12,032 nucleotides of DNA from Candidatus Dormiibacterota bacterium (GCA_003151665.1 PLYD01000129.1:1-12032), one strand, 5' to 3'. Counted from the stretch's first letter, positions 1-6,912 are shown. Notes: generated by a model not told the origin, from the letters alone. Translations and numbers: made by a program.

Positions 1-735
1 ATGACATTTCTGCGCTCCTGCGTTCGAGCCAGAATGAACATCCTGGTCTCCGGCGGCACCGGCTCCGGCAAGACCACCCTGCTCAACATCCTCTCGTCCT
101 TCATCCCTGAGACGGAGCGCCTCATCACCTGCGAGGACGCAGCCGAGCTCCAGCTTCAGCAGCCTCACTGGATCCAGCTCGAGTCACGGCCACCCAACGT
201 CGAGGGCAAGGGCGCGGTGCCGATTCGGGAGCTGGTTAAGAGCTGTCTGCGTATGCGGCCCGACCGCATCATCGTCGGTGAGTGCCGTGGCGGCGAAGCC
301 CTGGACATGCTCCAGGCGATGAACACCGGCCACGATGGCTCGATGTCGACCCTCCACGCCAACAACCCTCATGAGGCCCTCGTCCGTTTGGAGACCCTGG
401 TGCTCCAGGCTGGGCAGGACCTTCCCTCGCGAGCCATTCGCGAGACGATCGGCGCCGCGATTCACCTGATCGTTCAGCAGTCGCGACTTCGCGGTGGCAT
501 CCGGCGCATTGTCAGCGTCGCCGAGATCACCGGGATGAAAGACGGCGACGTCCAGTACCAGGAGATTTTCAAGTTCAACCAGCTCGGTGTGAACGCCGAA
601 GGCAAGGCCGTCGGCTACCACACAGCGACTGGCGTCATCCCGATGCGCATGGAGCATCTCAGGGCAGAGGGCGAGGACGTGCCGGAGTCGCTTTTCAACC
701 CCACACCCCAGCCACCACCGGATAAGCTCTACTGA
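1..735 (+). CDS. cpaF: CpaF/TadA-family secretion ATPase of the Tad pilus, 5' end cut by window edge
   Basis: C-terminal 244 residues of a cytoplasmic hexameric ATPase that powers assembly of Tad/Flp-type pili. Visible motifs are the Walker [10 protein letters not shown] (residues 18-26 of the visible part), the acidic box [10 protein letters not shown] (41-50), the Walker B region [11 protein letters not shown] (89-99) and the His box [13 protein letters not shown] (109-121). Aligned on the Walker A lysine with the second copy at 5179-6315, about 130 N-terminal residues are missing, so the ATG at base 1 is only the window boundary and not the real start. The C-terminus ends in a proline-rich tail. 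It lies 16 bp upstream of tadB and almost certainly shares an operon with tadB and tadC. Family assignment is secure; the pilus or secretion substrate cannot be told from this window. Confidence 0.95.
   Translation: MTFLRSCVRARMNILVSGGTGSGKTTLLNILSSFIPETERLITCEDAAELQLQQPHWIQLESRPPNVEGKGAVPIRELVKSCLRMRPDRIIVGECRGGEALDMLQAMNTGHDGSMSTLHANNPHEALVRLETLVLQAGQDLPSRAIRETIGAAIHLIVQQSRLRGGIRRIVSVAEITGMKDGDVQYQEIFKFNQLGVNAEGKAVGYHTATGVIPMRMEHLRAEGEDVPESLFNPTPQPPPDKLY
304..329 (+). repeat. 26-bp identical direct repeat between the two cpaF copies, left copy
   Basis: Bases 304-329 are identical to 5878-5903, both coding DMLQAMNTG just after the Walker B region. Flanking bases are also very similar, with mostly third-position differences. 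This is paralogue similarity within a conserved motif, not a separate mobile repeat. Confidence 0.8.
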
Positions 736-751
736 CCGTTAGGAGGTCCTG

Positions 752-1756
752 ATGCCGCAGCTGTCGACTTCGCTGGTGTTCGCGCTCATCGCCTTCGCGG
801 GAATTTTCCTGCTGTTCTTCGGCATCAGCCGCATGCGGCGATCCGCCGGTGGGGCCGAGGACTTTCAGGCGCGGCTGGCTGCCTACGGGGTTACCACTGC
901 CGGGGCGACCACGCTGCCACCATCGAGCGGTATGCGGGAGAGCCTCAACCGGATCTTCCAGCCCGCCGCAGACCGTATGGGCCGGGGCGACGCCAAGAAG
1001 GGCAAGCCGTCGGTAGCCGAGCAGCTGCTCCGCGCCGACCTCAAGCTCCGTACGTCTGAGTTCTTCATGATCCAGATCGGGACGGCGGTGCTGTTTGTCC
1101 TGATCGCAGGCGTGCGATTTGGTTTTGGGATCGGCAGCATCATCCAGTTGTTCCTGGCTGCAGCGATCGGGTATCTCATTCCCGGGCGCTACGTGAGGTA
1201 CCGCATCGCGCGCCGCCTTCGCGCCTTCAACAACCAGCTCGGCGACACCCTCACCCTTTTGTCAAACGCCATCAAGGCCGGCTATTCGTTCGCGCAGGCG
1301 ATCGACACAGTCGCCAAGAACGCCGTACCCCCGATCGCCGACGAGTTCGGACGCGCGGTGCGCGAGATGAACCTGGGTGGTTCGCCTGATGAGGCCCTGC
1401 AGAACATCACTAAGCGGGTGGAGAGCCCTGACTTCGATCTCGTTGCCACGGCCTACTCAATCCACCGCACGGTCGGTGGCAACCTGGCGGAGATCCTCGA
1501 CAACATCGCGTACACGATCCGCGAGCGCGTGCGGATCAAGGGTGAGATCGCCACGCTCACAGCTCAGGCGCGAGCGTCAGGCACCCTGATCACCTTCCTG
1601 CCGATCGTGCTGGCGGTCTTCATGTATTTCGTGACGCCGACCTACTTCCGGCCCATGTTCCAGAACTTCATCGGCTGGATCCTGATCGCGATCGGCGCAT
1701 TCATGATCTTCGTCGGAAACCTGATCATCCGACGCGTGGTCGCCATCGAGGTATGA
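752..1756 (+). CDS. tadB: TadB-like inner-membrane platform protein (T2SS F domain)
   Basis: 334-residue polytopic membrane protein of the GspF/TadB family; with TadC it forms the inner-membrane platform on which the CpaF ATPase acts during Tad pilus assembly. There is an N-terminal hydrophobic segment (about 7-25), a soluble linker, a pair of hydrophobic segments (about 105-122 and 127-145), a T2SSF domain (about 162-288, beginning FNNQLGDTLTLLSNAIKAGYS) and C-terminal hydrophobic segments (about 276-294 and 307-326). The start ATG is preceded by a strong Shine-Dalgarno AGGAGGT at 741-747 with a 4-nt spacer. It follows cpaF by 16 bp and precedes tadC by 4 bp. The order ATPase-TadB-TadC is the standard Tad arrangement and separates TadB from TadC. 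Confidence 0.94.
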   Translation: MPQLSTSLVFALIAFAGIFLLFFGISRMRRSAGGAEDFQARLAAYGVTTAGATTLPPSSGMRESLNRIFQPAADRMGRGDAKKGKPSVAEQLLRADLKLRTSEFFMIQIGTAVLFVLIAGVRFGFGIGSIIQLFLAAAIGYLIPGRYVRYRIARRLRAFNNQLGDTLTLLSNAIKAGYSFAQAIDTVAKNAVPPIADEFGRAVREMNLGGSPDEALQNITKRVESPDFDLVATAYSIHRTVGGNLAEILDNIAYTIRERVRIKGEIATLTAQARASGTLITFLPIVLAVFMYFVTPTYFRPMFQNFIGWILIAIGAFMIFVGNLIIRRVVAIEV

Positions 1757-1760
1757 GCTC

Positions 1761-2690
1761 ATGAACATCACGCTTCTGTTTGCGGTAATCGTCGGCCTGG
1801 GGGTCTTGATGATCTTCTACGGGTTGTCGCGCACGCCATCCACGAACACCGCCGCGATGGTCCAGCAGCGCCTTTTGGTCTATGGCGCCGGTGGCTCGGA
1901 CACGCCGCTGACCATCGAAGAGATTGAGCTCTCGAGGCCCTTCAGCGAGCGGTTCCTGAGGCCGGCGATCGAGCGGCTGGGAAGTCTGCTGTCACGCTCG
2001 ACCCCGGCGAAGGCGCGTCAAGACCTTGACAACCGGCTTGAGTTGGCAGGCCGCCCAGGCAACCTCACGCCCGCCGACTTCGGGGCCATTCGCCTGGTGG
2101 CGGCGGCGGTTATGGCGGCGGTCGGGCTGGGCATCGGCCTGCTCCTCGGAACGCCCATCTACCTCGTCATCAGCCTCGCGATCGGGGCGGTCCTCGGTTA
2201 TTACCTGCCGGTTCTGTGGCTGAAGCAGAAGGTGGACGCGCGCCGCGCCGCGATCCAGAAGGGCCTGCCGGACGCCATGGACCTCCTCGTGATCGCTGTC
2301 GACGCCGGACTTGGCTTCGACGCCGCCCTCGCCCGGGTCACCGACAAGTACAAGAACGCGCTGTCGGACATGTTCGCCAAGGTCCTGCGCGAAGTGAGCC
2401 TGGGTCGCCCTCGGTTGGAGGCGATGGATGAGATGGGCCGGAGCAGTGGGGTCGACGACCTGCACAACTTCATCCAGGCCATCATCCAGTCCGAGCAGTT
2501 CGGCACCGGCATCGGCAAGATCCTGCGTATTCAGGCTGACGAGATGCGGCGCAAGCGCCGCCAGCGCGCTCAGGAAAAGGCCGCCCAGGCAACGTTGAAG
2601 ATGATGCTTCCGATGGTCGGCTGCATCTTTCCGACGCTCTGGATCGTCCTCCTGGGACCAGCCGCGCTGATCCTCATGGCGCCCAGGTAG
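1761..2690 (+). CDS. tadC: TadC-like inner-membrane platform protein (T2SS F domain)
   Basis: 309-residue second platform protein of the Tad pilus machine. It has an N-terminal hydrophobic helix (about 3-21), two central hydrophobic segments (about 110-129 and 132-153), a T2SSF domain (about 168-295) starting QKGLPDAMDLLVIAVDAG, and the typical TadC C-terminal region where QEKAAQATLKMMLP leads into a final membrane helix ending near PAALILM. A GAGGT at 1748-1752, inside the end of tadB, gives a usable Shine-Dalgarno 8 nt before the ATG, implying translational coupling with tadB. The stop TAG at 2688-2690 lies inside the open frame of the following DUF421 gene, so no promoter gap separates them. 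Confidence 0.94.
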   Translation: MNITLLFAVIVGLGVLMIFYGLSRTPSTNTAAMVQQRLLVYGAGGSDTPLTIEEIELSRPFSERFLRPAIERLGSLLSRSTPAKARQDLDNRLELAGRPGNLTPADFGAIRLVAAAVMAAVGLGIGLLLGTPIYLVISLAIGAVLGYYLPVLWLKQKVDARRAAIQKGLPDAMDLLVIAVDAGLGFDAALARVTDKYKNALSDMFAKVLREVSLGRPRLEAMDEMGRSSGVDDLHNFIQAIIQSEQFGTGIGKILRIQADEMRRKRRQRAQEKAAQATLKMMLPMVGCIFPTLWIVLLGPAALILMAPR

Positions 2691-2767
2691 AGGGGCCGCC
2701 GCCGACGTCTGCGATCCTGCCGAGCGTCCACTGGTGGGAGCTCGTCATCCGTGCGGTCGTCATCTAT

Positions 2768-3220
2768 GTGGCGCTGCTGGTCGCCCTTCGCGTCTTCGGC
2801 AAGCGCGAGGTCGGGCAGTTCACGCTCTACGACCTGGTGTTCATCCTGCTGGTCGCCAACGCGCTGCAGCCGGCGATCACGGGCCCCGATACCTCGATCG
2901 GGGGCGGCTTCGTGCTCATCGTCGCCCTGGTGTTGGTCAACGCAGCGGTCTCCCGCCTGGATCGGATTCCCCGCTTCCACCACCTGTTCGGCGCAGAGCC
3001 CGCGGTGATCGTCAAGGACGGCAAGTACCTGGTGGATGTGATGAAGCGCGAGGGCGTCTCCCAGAAGGAGGTCGAGATGTCGATGCGCGAGCATGGCGTT
3101 GCCGACATCAAGGACGTGCAGCTGGGTGTTCTGGAACCCGACGGCAGCATCTCGGTGGTGCCGATGGGCAACGCAACAAGGACCAAGCGCAGGGTGCTGT
3201 TCCACCACCGCGCCGGCTGA
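2768..3220 (+). CDS. DUF421 (YetF-like) membrane protein; real start probably upstream of 2768
   Basis: Membrane protein of the DUF421 family: short transmembrane helices followed by a small cytosolic alpha/beta domain. Recognisable parts, numbered from GTG 2768, are FGKREVGQFTLYDLVF (10-25), ANALQPAITGPDTS (30-43), a hydrophobic helix (about 46-62) and the soluble domain from AEPAVIVKDGKYL to VLEPDGSISVVP. The reading frame stays open and conserved upstream: a stretch WWELVIRAVVIY encoded from 2732 is the usual first helix, so GTG 2768 truncates TM1. No ATG, GTG or TTG lies in frame between the tadC stop and 2768. The biochemical role of the family is unsettled; in Bacillus, YetF homologues are linked to spore and membrane functions. 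It sits directly after tadC and is probably co-transcribed, but nothing ties it functionally to pili. Confidence 0.85.
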   Translation: MALLVALRVFGKREVGQFTLYDLVFILLVANALQPAITGPDTSIGGGFVLIVALVLVNAAVSRLDRIPRFHHLFGAEPAVIVKDGKYLVDVMKREGVSQKEVEMSMREHGVADIKDVQLGVLEPDGSISVVPMGNATRTKRRVLFHHRAG

Positions 3221-3223
3221 AAT

Positions 3224-3255
3224 ATGAAAGGGGAGCAGCAGGCGATCCCCTTCAT
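3224..3255. terminator. Hairpin between convergent genes, possible bidirectional terminator
   Basis: Bases 3224-3234 (ATGAAAGGGGA) pair with 3246-3255 (TCCCCTTCAT), about 10 bp with a single bulged A and an 11-nt loop. It lies in the 49-bp gap between the stop of the DUF421 gene (+) and the stop of the hydrolase gene (-), where a shared terminator is expected. There is no clear T-tract on either side, so intrinsic termination is uncertain. Confidence 0.45.
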
Positions 3256-3269
3256 GCTCTCCTTCGCCG

Positions 3270-4013
3270 TTAGTCGCCGGCGGCGAGGAACTCCACGGTT
3301 GCTTCTTTGAATTCTCTGGCCGGGACTGTCGACATATGGTTCCGGCCCGCGATCCTCACGAGCTTGGCGGTTGGGATGCTTTCGATGAGCTTGTCGACGT
3401 CGTAGACGATGTCGTCCTGCTCGCCGACCACCACGAGCAGGGGGTTCGTGATCGCAGCCAGCGCCGCGGTTTCTGGCTTGGGCTGCGGGCCGAGAATGCA
3501 CGCCGCCAACGCCTCCAGGTCGTTCGAGGGCCTCGCCCGCGCGAAGTCGTAGAACGTCTTCGCCACCGGGCTGTCGGTCGGCCCGCCCCGCAGAGCTTTT
3601 GCGATGTCGTCTGCTGCGCGGAAGGCGCCGAACCAGCCGGCGCCTCCAAGCACCACCCGGTCCAGGCGCTTTGGGAAATCGAGCATGCCCTGCACCCCGA
3701 TCTTTCCGCCCATCGAATAGCCGAGATAGTTCGCGGACTTGATTTCGAGGTGGTCGAGCAGACGGCGAACGTCGGCGGCCATTATCTCCAGGGCGTAGGT
3801 GGCCGGATCGTGAGGCTTGTCGCTGCTTCCGTGGCCGCGACAATCGAGTCCGATGACTCGGAAGCCGGCGCTGGTCAGCGTCTCCTGCCACCGCGTGCCA
3901 ACCCAGTTGAGCTGGTAATCGGATGCGAAGCCGTGCACCAGCACGATGGGCGTGCCGCCTTCAGGACCGTGAAGCTCGAAATGCAAGCGGATGCCATCGC
4001 TGTCGAAGTCCAT
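3270..4013 (-). CDS. Alpha/beta-hydrolase fold protein
   Basis: 247-residue cytosolic alpha/beta hydrolase with no signal peptide. Family landmarks are the oxyanion-region HG motif in VLVHGFASD (H27-G28), the strand GLDCRGHGSSDKP (55-67), the nucleophile elbow GYSMGG with Ser100, the acid in VVVGEQDDIV (Asp200 or Asp201) and the catalytic His226 in GRNHMST, so the triad appears complete. The size and RGHGSS motif resemble small esterases, lactonases and C-C hydrolases; the substrate cannot be predicted. The ATG at 4011-4013 begins right at the conserved N-terminal strand. It is the only minus-strand gene in the window, convergent with the DUF421 gene and divergent from the DUF192 gene across 21 bp, so it is a separate transcription unit from the pilus operon. 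Confidence 0.9.
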   Translation of the reverse strand: MDFDSDGIRLHFELHGPEGGTPIVLVHGFASDYQLNWVGTRWQETLTSAGFRVIGLDCRGHGSSDKPHDPATYALEIMAADVRRLLDHLEIKSANYLGYSMGGKIGVQGMLDFPKRLDRVVLGGAGWFGAFRAADDIAKALRGGPTDSPVAKTFYDFARARPSNDLEALAACILGPQPKPETAALAAITNPLLVVVGEQDDIVYDVDKLIESIPTAKLVRIAGRNHMSTVPAREFKEATVEFLAAGD

Positions 4014-4021
4014 CGCGCCGT

Positions 4022-4028
4022 TAGGCTA
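4022..4028. promoter_or_regulatory. Symmetric -10-like box TAGGCTA in a 21-bp divergent gap
   Basis: The gap between the divergent hydrolase and DUF192 start codons contains TAGGCTA. On the + strand TAGGCT (4022-4027) is a TAnnnT -10-like box ending 7 nt before the DUF192 ATG; on the - strand the same bases read TAGCCT, ending 9 nt before the hydrolase ATG. No Shine-Dalgarno is evident for DUF192, which fits a leaderless transcript. I see no convincing -35 on either side. This is inference from spacing and symmetry. Confidence 0.4.
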
Positions 4029-4034
4029 CGCAAG

Positions 4035-4385
4035 ATGTCAGGTCGGCGCGCAGTGCACGAGCGGTCCGGAAAGGTCCTGGCGGACGACCTTGAGGTGGAA
4101 CGCTCCTTTATCGGCCGGACGGCCGGACTGATGTTCCGACGACGGTTGGACCCTGGCCACGGCATGTGGATCAATCCGTGCAACGGGATCCACATGATGT
4201 TCATGAGGTTCGCGATCGACGCTGTATTCCTGGACCGGAAGGAGCGCGTCAAGAAGGTGTATCGGAACCTCCCGGCGTGGTGGGGCATGGTCTGGTTGGT
4301 GTGGGGAGCCGAGAGCGTGCTGGAGCTCCCACCGGGTTCGACCAGCGACATCGACCTCAAGCAGGGAGATCAGATCCTCCTGTAA
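4035..4385 (+). CDS. DUF192 family protein
   Basis: 116-residue single-domain DUF192 protein. The family pattern is clear: a leading strand SGKVLADDLEVERSFIGRTAGLMFR (the run-in ends with the usual GLM-R motif near residues 31-35), the core GMWINPCNGIHMMFMRFAIDAVFLD (43-67) with its conserved W-F-M-x-F-x-I-D-type end, then KVYRNLPAW and the closing AESVLELPPGS and GDQI motifs. Many relatives carry a signal peptide; this one has none and looks cytosolic. The family's biochemical role is unknown. ATG 4035 is chosen because it begins the conserved domain and follows a -10-like TAGGCT; the same frame is open further upstream but only as antisense to the hydrolase. It lies 33 bp before the comF remnant. 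Confidence 0.88.
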   Translation: MSGRRAVHERSGKVLADDLEVERSFIGRTAGLMFRRRLDPGHGMWINPCNGIHMMFMRFAIDAVFLDRKERVKKVYRNLPAWWGMVWLVWGAESVLELPPGSTSDIDLKQGDQILL

Positions 4386-4418
4386 AGAGGCACTTGACAC
4401 GTCGCCTGATTTCCAGAT

Positions 4419-5175
4419 GTGCTCTCGCGAGTCTTTGACCTCGTCCTGCCTCCCCGATGCGGGGCTTGTAGAGCTGTCGGCTCGTGGCTGTGCGAGCGGT
4501 GCCGCGCGCGGATCAGGCACCTCGAGGAGCCGATATCCCGGCGGTGTGCGGTGGAGCTTGAGTTTGCCCAAAAGAGCTGTGGCTGCCGGTCGCGCCTGAA
4601 GACACTGTCGCGCCTGCGTTCGGCGGTGGCTTACGAGGGCCCGATCGAGCTGGCGATCAGGCGGTTCAAGTACGAGGGATGGCGGCGGCTTGCGACGCCA
4701 CTTGCCCTGCTTGCTGGCAGAGCGGCTGGTGGTCGAGGGCCTCGCGGGCCTGTGGGCGTTGGCGGTGCCTCTCCGCCGTGACCGCCTGAGGCAGCGAGGG
4801 TTCAACCAGGCGGAGCTCCTCGCCAGGGAGCTGAGGGGCCGGCTGGCGCTGACGAGGCCGCCTGGGGCCCTGGTCCGCGTCAGGGCCACCCCGCCCCAGG
4901 TGGGCCATGACCGCCTGTGGCGCAAGGAGAACGTCCGCGGCGCGTTTATCTGGGAAGGAGTGCAAATCTGGCCGGAAAGCCTGTCCTGCTGCTCGACGAC
5001 GTGGCGACGACCGGTGCCACGCTGGAGGCTTGCGCGGTGGCGCTCAGGGAATCCGGATCGGGGCCCCGTAACAGGAGTCTTGGTCGCGAGAGTGATCCTG
5101 TGTGGGGGGGCCCCCGAGGGACCTCTGGCTTATAGTGCGGTCAGGCGTTCCCCGTATTCACAGCGCGGAGGCTGA
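4419..5175 (+). pseudogene. comF: comF-family phosphoribosyltransferase gene broken by about three frameshifts
   Basis: ComF-type proteins join a cysteine zinc finger to a phosphoribosyltransferase domain and help DNA uptake during natural transformation. From GTG 4419 the first frame encodes LVLPPRCGACRAVGSWLCERC (zinc cysteines 14, 17, 25, 28) and AIRRFKYEGWRRLATPLALL, then ends at 4781 after losing homology. The match resumes one frame over from about 4711 (LLAERLVVEG, then VPLRRDRLRQRGFNQAELLARELRG and KENVRGAF), returns to the first frame at about 4946-4956 ([25 protein letters not shown], the PRPP-binding loop), and appears to shift again near 5060-5068 ([10 protein letters not shown]). 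No single frame gives a full protein. The 3' limit is uncertain; the last frame stays open to the TGA ending at 5175. All domain motifs survive, so decay is recent or the indels are sequence errors. No Shine-Dalgarno is visible. Confidence 0.82.
5131..5136 (+). promoter_or_regulatory. Possible -10 box (TATAGT) for the second cpaF
   Basis: TATAGT at 5131-5136 matches five of six TATAAT positions and would start a transcript near 5143, about 36 nt before the cpaF ATG at 5179. A GGAG at 5167-5170 then serves as Shine-Dalgarno. No good -35 is present at the expected spacing; a run of G followed by C occupies that place. It overlaps the degenerate tail of comF. Confidence 0.35.
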
Positions 5176-5178
5176 TTA

Positions 5179-6315
5179 ATGGCAGTTCGGATCCCAGGTA
5201 TCAATATCGATGAGTACTACCAGCAGCTCGGGCCGATCGAGCCGCTCATTCGTGACGACCGCGTAACCGAGATCATGGTCAACGGCAGCGACCACGTTTA
5301 CGTCGAGATGGGCGGGAAGGTGGTTCTGACGAACATCAAGTTCACCGACGAAGACCAGCTTCTCAACGTGATCCAGTTCATCGTCCGCACGGTCGGCCGG
5401 CGCATCGACGAGCGCCAGCCACTTTGTGATGCACGACTCGCGGACGGCTCCCGTGTGAATGCGGTCATCCGACCGCTGGCTCTGAACGGGCCGTTGCTCA
5501 CAGTTCGAAAGTTCTCCCGAGATCCGTTCCAGGTCGAGGACCTGATTCGATTCGGCAGCTGCAACGAGGCCGGATTCGGCTTCCTTAAGGCGGCCGTACT
5601 CGCCAAGGCGAACATCATCGTCTCGGGAGGCACCGGCACCGGCAAGACGACCTTCTTGAACGTGCTCTCCGGCTTCATCCCGGTCGAGGACCGCATCGTC
5701 ACCATCGAGGACGCGGCCGAGCTGCAGCTCCACCAGGAGCACGTCTGCCGCCTTGAGACCCGACCGCGTGACATCAACGGGGAAGGCGAGGTGACCATCC
5801 AGCGGTTGGTCATCAACGCTCTGCGCATGCGGCCCGAGCGAATCGTTGTCGGCGAGTGCCGTGGCGGCGAGGCCCTCGACATGCTCCAGGCGATGAACAC
5901 CGGTCACGACGGATCGATGACCACGATTCACGCCAACAGCCCCCGCGACGCCCTCGCGCGTCTCGAAACCCTGGTCCTGATGGCCGGTGTCGACCTTCCG
6001 GTGAAGGCCATCCGACAGCAGGTCGCGGCCGGGATCAACATCATCATCCAGCTCAATCGCTTGCGGGACGGTTCGCGCAAGGTAACCGCGATCTCGGAGA
6101 TCATGGGCATGGAGCAGGAAGTCATCACGATGCAGGACATCTTCCTGCTCGAGCAAAAGGGTGCGACCCCCGAGGGCAAGGTGATTGCAGACTTCAGGCC
6201 GAGCGGCCTTCGGCCGAAGATCCTGGACCGAATCTTCTCCCAGGGCATCCCGCTGCCGAAAGAAATCCTCACCCTGTTCCCGCCCCCAGCCGGGTACAAG
6301 CCCTCGACCAAGTAG
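5179..6315 (+). CDS. cpaF: Second CpaF/TadA-family secretion ATPase (complete, no tadB/tadC beside it)
   Basis: 378-residue cytoplasmic ATPase of the GspE/CpaF family, complete here. Order: N-terminal domain (about 1-135, with IEPLIRDDRVTEIMVNGSDHVYVE and the RRIDERQPLCDARLADGSRVN region typical of CpaF), Walker A GGTGTGKTT (150-158, Lys156), acidic box RIVTIEDAAELQ (172-183), Walker B region [11 protein letters not shown] (221-231) and His box [14 protein letters not shown] (240-253). There is no FHA or receiver-like N-terminal extension. ATG 5179 has GGAG at 5167-5170, 8 nt upstream. It closely resembles the truncated copy at 1-735 over the ATPase core, including a 26-bp identical DNA stretch, but the C-terminal tails differ. 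It is flanked by the comF remnant and hpf rather than pilus genes, so it must use platform proteins encoded elsewhere or have a different job. Confidence 0.95.
   Translation: MAVRIPGINIDEYYQQLGPIEPLIRDDRVTEIMVNGSDHVYVEMGGKVVLTNIKFTDEDQLLNVIQFIVRTVGRRIDERQPLCDARLADGSRVNAVIRPLALNGPLLTVRKFSRDPFQVEDLIRFGSCNEAGFGFLKAAVLAKANIIVSGGTGTGKTTFLNVLSGFIPVEDRIVTIEDAAELQLHQEHVCRLETRPRDINGEGEVTIQRLVINALRMRPERIVVGECRGGEALDMLQAMNTGHDGSMTTIHANSPRDALARLETLVLMAGVDLPVKAIRQQVAAGINIIIQLNRLRDGSRKVTAISEIMGMEQEVITMQDIFLLEQKGATPEGKVIADFRPSGLRPKILDRIFSQGIPLPKEILTLFPPPAGYKPSTK
5878..5903 (+). repeat. 26-bp identical direct repeat between the two cpaF copies, right copy
   Basis: Identical to 304-329, same strand and same reading frame, about 5.6 kb apart. 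It could support homologous recombination or gene conversion between the two cpaF genes. Confidence 0.8.
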
Positions 6316-6354
6316 GCCGGCAAACGCGGGCGGGGTGATCGCAAGGGGCGGTCT

Positions 6355-6360
6355 TATACT
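6355..6360 (+). promoter_or_regulatory. -10 box TATACT for hpf, placed for a leaderless transcript
   Basis: TATACT matches five of six consensus positions and ends 6 nt before the GTG start at 6367, so transcription would begin at or within a base or two of the start codon. No Shine-Dalgarno precedes the GTG. No good -35 is seen at 16-18 bp spacing. Confidence 0.6.
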
Positions 6361-6366
6361 CGGTTT

Positions 6367-6912
6367 GTGAAGGTCGTCCTGCACGACCGTACCGACCTCG
6401 TCGGACCGGACCTGCGGGAGTATGCGCAGCGCAAGCTGACGCGCCTTTCGCACCACTTTGGCAAGGTTGCCGAAGCGGATGTGGAGTTCTCGCCCGAGGC
6501 CAAGCGGAGCGGGGTCGTATTCGTCCTCTGCCGGATAAACGTCCACGTGGATGGGCGCCGAACACCGCTGCTTTCGGCGCATGAGAGCGGTGCCGACCCG
6601 CAAGCCGCTTTCGACCTTGCCTTCGACAAGATCGACCGCCAGGTCGTCAAGCTCAAGGAGAAACGCACCAGCCGCAAGCAGGCGACATCGCCCGTCCGCG
6701 TGCCGCAGGCCGACGAGGGCAAAGAGAGGGAGATGGAGCCTGAGAGGATCCGGCTGAAGCTCCACCCGGTGTCCCTCCAGGAGGCGATCTCTGAGCTGGA
6801 GTCGGACGGGCAGAGCTTCCATGTGTTCCTCGACGAGGACTCGGGCCTTATTGAAATAGTTTTCCGTCGCACCGACGGGTCGGTTGGGATTATCGAGCCC
6901 GTGGTGCCTTAG
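6367..6912 (+). CDS. hpf: Long-form ribosome hibernation promoting factor (HPF/RaiA family)
   Basis: 181-residue ribosome-associated protein. The N-terminal S30AE/HPF domain (about 1-100: VVLHDRTDLVGPDLREYAQRKL, then the basic helix region AFDLAFDKIDRQVVKLKEKR) binds the 30S decoding centre; a charged linker (about 101-125) joins it to the C-terminal dimerisation domain (about 126-181: RIRLKLHPVSLQEAISELE, FHVFLDEDSGLIEIVFRR). This two-domain long form makes 100S ribosome dimers during stationary phase or stress, unlike the short gamma-proteobacterial HPF. GTG 6367 is chosen because it begins the first conserved strand and follows TATACT by 6 nt. It sits before secA, its usual neighbour in many Gram-positive-type bacteria, and seems to have its own promoter. 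Confidence 0.93.
   Translation: MKVVLHDRTDLVGPDLREYAQRKLTRLSHHFGKVAEADVEFSPEAKRSGVVFVLCRINVHVDGRRTPLLSAHESGADPQAAFDLAFDKIDRQVVKLKEKRTSRKQATSPVRVPQADEGKEREMEPERIRLKLHPVSLQEAISELESDGQSFHVFLDEDSGLIEIVFRRTDGSVGIIEPVVP

Noticed and set aside
2827..3891. Minus-strand 354-codon open frame running across the hydrolase and DUF421 genes
   Set aside because: Out of frame with the hydrolase and antisense to DUF421; Arg/Ser-rich sequence with no motif.
3336..4034. Upstream extension of the DUF192 frame to 349 codons
   Set aside because: The extra part is antisense to the alpha/beta hydrolase, whose motifs and triad are clear. The DUF192 domain begins at ATG 4035.
4394..4399. Perfect TTGACA as a -35 for comF
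   Set aside because: No acceptable -10 at 15-19 bp downstream; the comF start codon itself falls in that place.
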